64,000 nucleotides of DNA from Asterias amurensis (Eukaryota > Echinodermata > Asteroidea > Forcipulatida > Asteriidae). The translations under genes and the position numbers were made by a program. Under the pieces are notes generated by a model. That model saw nothing but the letters and a program-made list of their open reading frames with translations. It was not told where the DNA came from and did not search any database. Where the stretch lies: contig NC_092662.1 in assembly GCF_032118995.1 (NCBI RefSeq), forward strand, positions 14,459,701-14,523,700. The letters are read 5' to 3'. Shown here piece by piece: positions 56,601 through 64,000 of this stretch; the stretch's first letter is position 1, and the number at the start of each line of letters is the position of its first letter.

Positions 56601-59357
56601 TAGGACTATCACAGTGGGTTGTTATGATACCAAGTCGAAAAAAAGAGCTGCCCTCGATTGTGATGAAGCGCTTAACATATACCTCAATCTTTCGGCCTAT
56701 AAGCCGGGCTGTGTATAAGACACCGAAGACTTTCTGGGTGGCAAAATTAAGGTATAAGACGTGGTTTATACGCCAAAGATTACGGCATAAAAACAGGTTA
56801 CTATTTTTATAATTTGTTTTAACCTTACCTGCCGACTCCTCTTCTCTTCTCTTGTTCTGGTACTTGGACTGGCCATGTGGTCTTTCATTTCTTGCATTTT
56901 CCTTTTGGTATCAGTGATGAACTGTCGTCTTATCTCTAACTCACTTCCTTCGAGCTTAAACTTCCTTGGATTTGCTTCAACAATACGTAAAGGGTTGATA
57001 GTTAAGGAATAAGTAATTCTGTAACTTACCTACTGACATAAAAGGAAGATTTGATATAATATTACCCGGTTTGTCAAGTTAGCTCCGTCTTAAGAAAAGT
57101 TGGGGTTCGAATCAGGTCATGACACTTGTGCCCTTGAAAAGGGCACTTTACCATAATTGCTTCATAAAAAATTGGGAAGATATAACATAAGTTTACCAAA
57201 TTTCAGAGTAGCTCAGTTTTACGAAAAACATGAAATATAGTGGCGTGCCTAGTTCACCGAACCCAAGCTCTGGTTTTGTCAGCAGTAGAGTGTGGGTTCG
57301 GTACCTGGTCATGACACTTGTGCCCTTAAGCAAGGCATTAACCATATAGTTGCTTCGTAAAAAGTTGGAAAGGTAGTGCATTCTTCTATCAGCCAGGCTC
57401 CTAGTGGATGATAACCATGCCTACATCCTTATGGACTGTGAAGGGGGTTTCAGCCCCAAGAGTAGGTGGCAACGTGCCCCTGGTGACAGTTGATTTGGGT
57501 TGATAATCCAAATCGGTTAAAAATAATAATAATAATATTGAAGTCTTACAGCACACGTAGCCCTCACCTTGCAGTGGCCATCCGGACTAGTGATTGGCAG
57601 TCTCTCATAAATACAAAAACAAAGGAATCGAACTGCTTCTAGTCACCCTGCTAGCTCGGTGGTCCAGTGATAAGATATCTGCTTTAGCAAAGCAAAGGCC
57701 ATGGGTATAAATCCCATCCTAGTGATTTGCCTGTGAGTTTTTTGCAGCACTTGGGAAAATACGCCTACTGAGTATACAGTGCTTCATACACATCGGTGTA
57801 ACTGTAAAGGCCGGTTTGTAGTCGGTCGCGCGATCATAACAAAACACAGTTTATAGGCCTCAGCAATGACTATCAAATTATTTTTTTTAGGATTGCGCAT
57901 CAGGATTTTCATTGTGCGACCTTAGCGCAACCGACTATAAACCGGCCTTAAGGGTAATTTTTTTTTTTTAATTTATGGAAATAATTTATCTTGATTAGTT
58001 GTCTTGTAAGGATATCAATGGTCTCTTCCAAGTCTTCAAGATCCCACTCAATACTCCTGAGGCTATTACGGAGTTCATTTGTCGTCCAGTCATACTCTTC
58101 TTTGCCGACTGAGTTGGAGTCGTCTAGAAGTTCACACCATCGTTGGTAAAGACCTTCTGATGTGTTCACAGCCTTCTCTACCTCTCTGTATTAAAAAATA
58201 ATAATCATTATCATTTTTTGTAATAGCTGAGAAACTTTGAAAGTGAAACTGACCAAAAAATAGCCGTCTAGTTTTTTTAAATGATTTGTGAACAATACCC
58301 TTTCAATAAGAAACTGTAGCCTTAACACCTTTACAGCAACAACTTGCTTGTTTGTTTATTTTAGAGTTTTTGATTGTGGTCCAGTTGGCGTAGTAGTATC
58401 TTTCCACGCCTTCCACCTCTAGGACCATGGTTTGAGGCATGCCTGGGGCACTGCGAGAATTGGATTTTCAGCCCCTACCTAACTGTGTGTAGTTTCTAAT
58501 GTTTTCTAATGTAACAAACATTTCTAAGAACAAATTCTGTATCCGGCCGCCACTTTCTAACTATTAATAACTGAGAAACTTTGTCAGTGACACTGACAAG
58601 AAAATAGCAGCCTACTTCAAATCATGGAATGATTTGGGGATTGTGAATACTGACACTGAATGATAAATTATTCCCTTTCACAAAATGTTCTTTTCAGCGC
58701 AGACGGACCTCTCGCGCAGTCCTGCCCAAAAGGAACTAAATATGTAGTGCCGCGAGCAGCGTTGTCATTGTTGTTAAGCATGACAAGAAATAAGAGATCA
58801 GCAGAGAACGGGGTCCGAGCGAGGAGGTAGGGTTAACTTTCCGTATGGCGCCACCACCTTCTCACTCATTTTTACAAAAAGGGATATCTCATTGAGGTAA
58901 ATTAGATACTATATTATTTCATATCGAACGATAAAGTGGTGGCGCCATACGGAAACTTTTCCGAGAGTAGACCCAAATAAACAATAAAAAGAAAATGGCT
59001 TATTTTTCATGATTCTTTTATTGACTTTGCAAAAATCCAACTTTGCCTCTTGACTTGAGTCTTTGTCAAAATGTAAATTTCTGTCAACCCAGGTAAAGAT
59101 TTAATTTGAACAAAATTAAGGGTGGTTTAGAGGCGACCAAGTACGAAATTAACCGCAGTTTTTGTTTTGTTATAAAAAATGAACACGTCAATCCAGCCGC
59201 AATCCAGCCCTTTAAAAAAATAGCGCAACTGGTCAATACACAATTTACGCGTCTTGCCAATATCAAGAATTATGGGTCACAAAACGGCAACAAAAAACTG
59301 CTAAAATAGCCTTCATACTTACTCCTTCACCACGAAGAAAGGATCTTCTAAAGACAT
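53637..59357 (-). CDS. STX6: syntaxin-6, Qc-SNARE
   Basis: Seven coding exons, phases consistent: 59323-59357 (ATG), 58016-58185, 56829-56986, 55736-55846, 55464-55570, 54548-54642 and 53637-53716 (TGA), giving 251 residues; human has 255. The N terminus [20 protein letters not shown] and the [20 protein letters not shown] block belong to the N-terminal three-helix domain typical of syntaxin-6. [20 protein letters not shown] follows. A KYSKLD motif stands where the mammalian YxxL sorting signal (YGRL) lies. The SNARE helix includes [20 protein letters not shown] with the zero-layer Gln in DEQAV. The tail anchor reads [20 protein letters not shown]. It acts in trans-Golgi and endosome fusion. 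The intron between 58016 and 56986 is AT-AC; all others are GT-AG. It is divergent from WDR47. Confidence 0.96.
54154..54506. mobile_element. GGGCCAAATGTCATGG inverted-repeat element with internal tandem repeat
   Basis: Left CAGGGCCAAATGTCATGGCT, right AGAGCCATGAAATTGGGCTC. Inside, a 49-bp unit (ATTCCACCCTTACGTTAGGC...) is repeated three times at about 54216-54363. It lies in STX6 intron 6, next to exon 6. Confidence 0.85.
55971..56595. mobile_element. GGGCCAATTTCATGG element interrupted by a SINE
   Basis: Left AGGGCCAATTTCATGGCTTA, right GGTAAGCAGAGCCATGAAAT. The two halves line up with 54154-54506. A group A SINE occupies 56087-56511, with AGCTAG on both sides as a possible short target duplication. 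STX6 intron 3. Confidence 0.85.
56087..56511 (+). repeat. tRNA-derived SINE, group A, full length
   Basis: GTGGCCGAGCGGTTAAG (A box), GTGGGTTCGAATCCCAAGCC (B box), GTGTCCTTAAGCAAGACACT, GGATGGGACGTAAAGCCGTT, CAGCGCCTTGAGTACCTTG, and a terminal TTATTATTATTATTA. The best-preserved SINE in the window. No open frame. Confidence 0.92.
57085..57190 (+). repeat. group A SINE fragment
   Basis: GGGGTTCGAATCAGGTCATG followed by GACACTTGTGCCCTTGAAA. Head partly lost. It lies next to the fuller copy at 57240. Confidence 0.55.
57240..57540 (+). repeat. tRNA-derived SINE, group A (second tail type)
   Basis: GTGTGGGTTCGGTACCTGGT, CTTAAGCAAGGCATTAACC, TATCAGCCAGGCTCCTAGTG, CCAAGAGTAGGTGGCAACG and an AATAATAATAATA tail. 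Matches 41383-41690. Confidence 0.75.
57650..57804 (+). repeat. tRNA-derived SINE, group B
   Basis: GCTAGCTCGGTGGTCCAGTG head, GGTATAAATCCCATCCTAGT B box, then ACTGAGTATACAGTGCTTCA and ACACATCGGTGTAACTG. Its tail abuts an inverted-repeat element at 57805. Confidence 0.8.
57805..57950. mobile_element. inverted-repeat element with TAAGGCCGGTTT-type ends
   Basis: Left TAAAGGCCGGTTTGTAGTCG, right CGACTATAAACCGGCCTTA. Arms of about 25 bases. It sits at the tail of the group B SINE inside the STX6 U12 intron. Confidence 0.88.
58835..58960. mobile_element. inverted-repeat element with CCGTATGGCGCCACCA arms
   Basis: Left AACTTTCCGTATGGCGCCAC, right GTGGCGCCATACGGAAACTT. AT-rich centre of about 60 bases. 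STX6 intron 1. Confidence 0.88.
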
Positions 59358-59850
59358 TGTGACAATCTGGATGCGGTCATGTGTTTATCTATAAATTAAA
59401 CTGATTAAAATACTACTTTTGTAACCAAAATTATTTTCGTTATAATAATGAGGCCATCGTCCGTAAATCTGCCCAAGTCCTTTACCTATTCTAATCGGAA
59501 ACAATGACGTCATCGTTCTAGTTCAGAGAATTCTGACAGAAAAATCCTTAAAATGAGTCATTTTTAACATATAATTTTTCTCTCCCTGCACGTTACCATC
59601 AATAAACATTAGATAATGTCTTTATATACGTTAAAACAACTCATAATAGGTAATATTTGACAGAAAATGTCAAAAAGCAGTTTGTTATTTGACCCTTGAC
59701 CCAGAAATTACCGAAGCATACATTTTTGTCAAACACATTTGCATGACGGGAAGTGAATGATGGCGGCGCCCTAACTGAATAATTTGTCATCGCCGATCGG
59801 CAAAGAATTATTGAAAATCGACCAAATTGAGGAGTGTTTTTAAAGAAGTA
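59358..59850. promoter_or_regulatory. divergent STX6 / WDR47 promoter and probable WDR47 5' exon
   Basis: Contains GGAAGTGA (ETS-type) and, 8 bases on, GATGGCGGCGCC at 59758-59769 (YY1-type, plus strand). A donor GTAAGT at 59848 could end a WDR47 untranslated exon; the acceptor TTTTCTTCAG before 60444 would join it. Transcription start positions are not visible. Confidence 0.5.
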
Positions 59851-60568
59851 AGTGTTATATTGAACATAAAACTGTTATATTACCATCTACTTTCAAATCT
59901 ACAACGCATTTTATCTTATTTGATTTTTTTTTTTTTTTTAAGCATTTCACATTTTTTGTTGAATGATTCATTTTCAATTTCATGTTGTCATTTGACATTT
60001 TCATTTTGTCAGTTTGTTGTTATTGATGACGCCTTATTGAAAATTTGTAAAGAAATGGAATGCTTTCAGATACATTTTGAAATAAAATAGCAGTTCTATG
60101 TTATAAGTTAATCAATTGTGCATGTGTGACGATGAGCAATTGAGAAAAGCTGGAAATTGAAAAAAATCTCGTTTTGTAAATGTTATTGTTAGTTAGTGAT
60201 TGCTTTTATATTAATTTTTTATTATTTCTTATTTCCTTTTTAACTGATTTAATGAATACAGAATAATAATGGTTTGTTCATGTTCACACATTTGAATGTT
60301 GTTGTTGTTCGCAGTAGTTCAACTAGTTTAGCTGTCAGGTGTCAACAGTTATCGGCTTTTTTTAGTTAGTGGACCGAGGTTTTTTTTGTTTATTATTATA
60401 CTAAACAAAATAATAATCACCTTTTCTATTTTTTTTTCTTCAGATGTTTTCTATATACAAATGAAGTTATCCAGAACATCATACGAGGTTGCTTTCAATT
60501 GAAAAAAAACAAAAAAAACCATTGTATTATCTAAAGTTGAACTTGTCTGCGACAGACTCGTTGCAATC

Positions 60569-61842
60569 ATGCCACCATCAGTGAAAGTCATTGTGAAAGA
60601 GCCAGACGTTTTGAAGCTGGTGTTGGATTTCTTAAGCTCCAGGGAACTTTACATGTCCATGAGATCTTTGGAAAGAGAAAGTGGCGTTGTTAACGGGCTG
60701 TACTCCGACGATGCCCTCTTCCTGAGAAATCTTATTCTGGATGGACAATGGGACGACGTCTTGGAGTTCATCCAGCCGCTGGAAAGCATCGAGACGTTTG
60801 ACTGTAAAAGTTTCCGATTCCAGATCTTGAAACATAAGTTTCTTGAGATGCTCTGTATGAAAGATGATCTGCAGCATCTTCAGATGGAGATTTCCAGTGA
60901 TGAAGTCGTGGCGTGTTTGAATGAATTAGAGCCTCACTGCCCGACGAAAGAAGACTACAGTAACTTATGTTTGCTCCTTACACTACCGAGATTGACAGAT
61001 CACGCCGCTTATAAGAACTGGAATCCGAGCACGGCTCGAGTGCAGTGTTTCCAAGATGCTTATCAATTGGTGGCTCGATTCCTACCAGCTGATAAGAACT
61101 TGGAGTTGAGCGACCACACAGCGAGTAAAGACCGCCTCGTTCAGCTTCTTATCAAAGGTCTCGTCTTTGAATCCTGTGTGGATTTCTGCCAACAGAGGGC
61201 CACAGCCAAGGATGTCCAGGATGCAACTCTACGAGGGATGCTGACTGGCACCGACGCCGACGACGCAGATTTGAGTTTGTTGTCATGGTTACAGAGCATT
61301 CCACCCGCAACGTTCAGTTGTCCGTTCGAGCAGAAGTCTTTAGAAGTGGCGGTGGAGAGAATAACGAAACCAAGCGCGTCGTGGTCGGAGCAAATCATGA
61401 CCCCTATGACTCCTACGCCAAGCAGCAAGCAGCGCGGCTACCCATCCCCATCCCCGTCGACGCCCATCTTGTACCGTAACCGTCCGTGGTCGGCGGGTTC
61501 CTCCCGTGGCTTATCGCAGTCTCTGACACCTACCCTAGAAGCAGTTATCTCCAATCAAGCCAAGAGACGAGATGAAAGCCCTAATCAAGAGTTGAACAAT
61601 ATGTCCAGGTCGTTGGGAAATGTTCATTTATCGGGAGGGGTGTCTGGTGGACCAATGAATACCTTGGCTACTGTTACTGAAGATGTAGAGAGGATGCCAG
61701 GTCAAGGGTCACTGAGAGCTAAAAGTCCGCAGAAGACTGGAAGCCCGAGGTTTGTTCAGGTAAATCCCCATGCTGGTAAAACTTAAAGGGAAGGTATACG
61801 TTTGGTAATTACTCTTAAAAATAATGGCAATAAAAACTCTTT

Positions 61843-61881
<39 letters not shown>

Positions 61882-64000
61882 TCTTATATAACACATTTCA
61901 CAATAAACCGTATCAATGCGCTTGACATTAATCCCCTGGTCATTGGGCCAATAAACCAGGTAAGAAGCTTAAAAACGTGACCACCTTTTGAATCAAAACT
62001 TTCAGATGTTACTCGTTAGATTTATTGTGTACATCTACATTTTTATAAGAGGGCCGGCCTGTTAATCTGGATTTTGAAGTTTGTCGCTCAAATTTCGCTC
62101 TAGTCCATTTTTCTTTGTTCAAAGCCAAATGGTTTCGGAACATGTAAGAATTAAAATAAAATAAAAACACTATTTGTTTTCACAATAACCTTTTCAGCAA
62201 GAGCCAACAAACTCCAGTAACGATGTATACGCTGAATTTGTCGCATCCAAAGCGCAATTCCAGCAGGATCTCGACAGACAGGAGAAACATCGTCAACAAC
62301 TTCAGCAGCTGTTGTCGAGTAACCATGGTAACAGCGCGGCGGGAGACGCTGCTCATCTACACGGATCGAGGGAGAGTTTAGGATCACTTTCCAAAATGTC
62401 GCCAGAGTTTACGAAAACAGAACAAACTCAGGTATTTCCGTGTTTTGATGTGATTATTTTAAACTCGTTATCCTGTTTTGATTGGTAATAACATACTGTT
62501 TTATCATTTTAGTGTGCAGTGCAGTGCTTAAAGGCAGGGTGTACTTTTGGTTATTACTCCACAAGAATAATGACCATCCAACTTACTTGATATAGAGCAA
62601 TGGAGAGAGCTTAAAGAAAGAGATCATTTCTCAGGCATCTGAAAGTGAAAGCATACAATTTTATGCAACAAGAGTGTTATTTCTTTGCTTGTTTTCTTGC
62701 AACTTCGAAGACCAATTGAACCAAATTTTCACGGGTTTTTTTGTTGTGCATATTATGTTGGGATAAATCAAGTGAGAATACTGGTCTAGGACACTTTTCA
62801 AGATTCCAAAAGTTTACCCAGCCTTTAAACTTTAGTTTGTTTATTTGAAGTGGATTAACTGTTTTGCATTGAGTTCTTATAGATTTAATCATGCTATTAT
62901 AACAACCCTTGAAATGACTCTTTTAATTCATACTTGTCCGGTCATGAGTCTGGCCCGACGCTAAAATTACTGGCCTGCTGTCCAGTTTTTTATCTTTGAG
63001 CCCTGGTATTTACATGTCCAAGGGATGTGTCTGTCGTAAAAAAGTTAAGTTCCTTTTCTGAGGTAGAATAGAGGTAGTGGTGGTACATTCACAAGGGCCT
63101 TAAAGGCAGAGGACACTATTGGTAATTACTCAAAATAGTTATTAGCATTTATAAAACCTTACTTGGTAATAAGTAATGGGGAGAGGTTGGTAGTATTAAA
63201 CATTGTGAGAATTGGCTCCCTCTGAAGTGACGTAGTTTTCGAGAAAGAAGTGATTTTCACCAAGGTTGATTTCGAGACCTCAGAATTAGATTTTGAGGTC
63301 TCGAAATCAAGCATCTGAAAGCACACAACTTGGAGCGACAAGGGTGTTTTTTCTTTCATAGTTATCTCCCAACTTCGACGACCAATTGAGCTCATATTTT
63401 CACAGGTTAGTTATTTTATGCATATGTTGAGATGCACCAAGTGAGAAGACTGGTCTTTGACAATTACCAATAGTGTCCAGTGTCTTTAACATAGCCTTTA
63501 TTAGTACATTTATTTGATTAGTTTCATGAATGTAGATGGTTGTGACTATAGTTTTACACTGCATGAGTTCTCTAACTAGTTTTGATTTCTGTTGTGATTG
63601 CATGTTCTGTTAACCCTTTTCCATTTTCTTTCCCGTCCTTGGTGATTTGGTGAACTCTGACCTTCCAGACAACTCCTTTGTACCCAACCAGTAACATGAA
63701 ACGCCTCCACCACCCAGTAGGTGTCTATTCAAGCACCCCCAAGACCAATCGCTTCGACCCCACGGCGACGCCGGAGCCCGAAGCCTCCCCCGTTCTTTCT
63801 AAAAACTCTTACCCACACTCCTCCTACACTAACCCGTGTGAATCCATGGAGAATATTGACCCCGTCCGACGCCTCGATACCTCGCTGGGTGAAGTCTTGG
63901 CTCCGGGTGGGAACCTTATGAACGTAACTTATCTCAGTCCGAGTCTTACTACTACTTCTCATCAAAAAGAAAACAGTTCTGTTGGTCATAATGTAGAACT
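60569..64000 (+). CDS. WDR47: WDR47 (nemitin), N-terminal part, continues beyond window
   Basis: Three coding exons: 60569-61759 (ATG), 62198-62431, and 63669 to the window edge, all in phase. A LisH motif (KLVLDFLSSRELYMSMRSLE) at about residues 15-45 is followed by a CTLH region (LFLRNLILDGQWDDVLEFIQ). Then come KEDYSNLCLLLTLPRLTDHA and LLSWLQSIPPATFSCPFEQK, all close to vertebrate WDR47. A Ser/Pro-rich linker follows (MTPMTPTPSSKQRGYPSPSP), then a Gln-rich stretch in exon 2 (FQQDLDRQEKHRQQLQQLLS). The C-terminal WD40 repeats lie outside the window. WDR47 binds microtubule-associated partners (MAP8/MAP1S in mammals) and acts in neuronal microtubule and ciliary central-pair organisation. Confidence 0.95.
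61783..61880. repeat. TTAA-element left-end fragment and AAT microsatellite
   Basis: TTAAAGGGAAGGTATACGTT with TTTGGTAATTACTCTTAAAA is a left end resembling the variant at 36826. It is interrupted by about ten AAT repeats. WDR47 intron 1, 24 bases after the exon. Confidence 0.65.
62527..62826. repeat. diverged TTAA-flanked element
   Basis: Left TTAAAGGCAGGGTGTACTTT, right AAAAGTTTACCCAGCCTTTAA. Interior shortened but keeps GAGCAATGGAGAG and AACTTCGAAGACCAATTGAA. WDR47 intron 2. Confidence 0.7.
63100..63490. mobile_element. TTAA-flanked inverted-repeat element, full copy
   Basis: Left TTAAAGGCAGAGGACACTAT, right AATAGTGTCCAGTGTCTTTAA. Interior complete with the GATTTCGAGACCTCAGAATT stem. WDR47 intron 2, less than 200 bases before exon 3. 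Confidence 0.86.

Larger units (their letters stand above)
56987..58015 (-). other. AT-AC (U12-type) intron of STX6
   Basis: On the minus strand the exon ends GACCATTG and the intron starts ATATCCTTAC, the U12 AT-AC donor. It ends CCCTTTAC before GTATTGTTGAAGC. A TTCCTTAAC branch-point match lies at 57001-57009, about 13 bases from the acceptor, the spacing expected for U12 introns. No GT donor keeps the frame, and the AT-AC join restores the family sequence [13 protein letters not shown]. Confidence 0.93.

Noticed and set aside
61141-61428. Minus-strand frame within WDR47 exon 1
   Set aside because: Shadow of the long WDR47 exon, with no family resemblance.
1-64000. Retrovirus-like, LINE or DNA transposase coding regions
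   Set aside because: No reverse transcriptase, integrase, capsid or transposase motifs were seen in any frame. All mobile elements here are short and non-coding.

Overview
The window is animal nuclear DNA: spliced genes with GT-AG introns and one AT-AC intron, short exons, and introns full of tRNA-derived SINEs and short inverted-repeat (MITE-like) elements. Gene content and repeat style suggest a deuterostome invertebrate, most likely an echinoderm and perhaps a sea star. That placement is inference, because no species marker is visible.

Six genes are recognisable from their proteins, and I placed the exons by reading splice sites and codon phase. (1) The C-terminal half of METTL13, the dual eEF1A methyltransferase, runs on + from the left edge to 5683. 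(2) SURF1, a cytochrome c oxidase assembly factor, lies on - at 17576-24342. (3) FAM221A lies on + at 24615-29050, head-to-head with SURF1. (4) A stomatin (STOM) lies on - at 40246-45609. (5) Syntaxin-6 (STX6) lies on - at 53637-59357. (6) WDR47 lies on + from 60569 past the right edge, head-to-head with STX6. Two further genes are unrecognised: a small multi-exon gene on - (7494-8859) and a 381-codon basic protein on + (33185-34330). The genes are unrelated housekeeping, trafficking and cilium-type genes; there is no operon-like system. Several of their human relatives sit in the MHC-type paralogy regions 1q24-25, 9q33-34 and 19p13.

Non-coding structure dominates. At 10.5-16.4 kb there is a roughly 5.9-kb satellite of about 46-bp units, most carrying a perfect 22-bp palindrome. 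A related minisatellite flanks it on both sides. The last SURF1 intron (17.7-19.0 kb) is almost entirely an AGCCAGCTA-type minisatellite with a 150-bp higher-order repeat. SURF1 intron 1 holds a nested fold-back element of about 0.9 kb. At least fourteen full or partial copies of one TTAA-flanked, roughly 390-bp inverted-repeat element are scattered over the window, with several other MITE families and at least four tRNA-derived SINE groups.

The observations I rate highest are the palindromic satellite, the AT-AC (U12-type) intron in STX6, the G-tract cluster just after the stomatin stop codon, the partial copy of the SURF1 terminal exon inside its own intron 2, and the conserved gene linkage. 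I saw no reverse transcriptase, integrase, transposase, capsid or CRISPR system. Family assignments rest on recalled protein sequences, not on a search.
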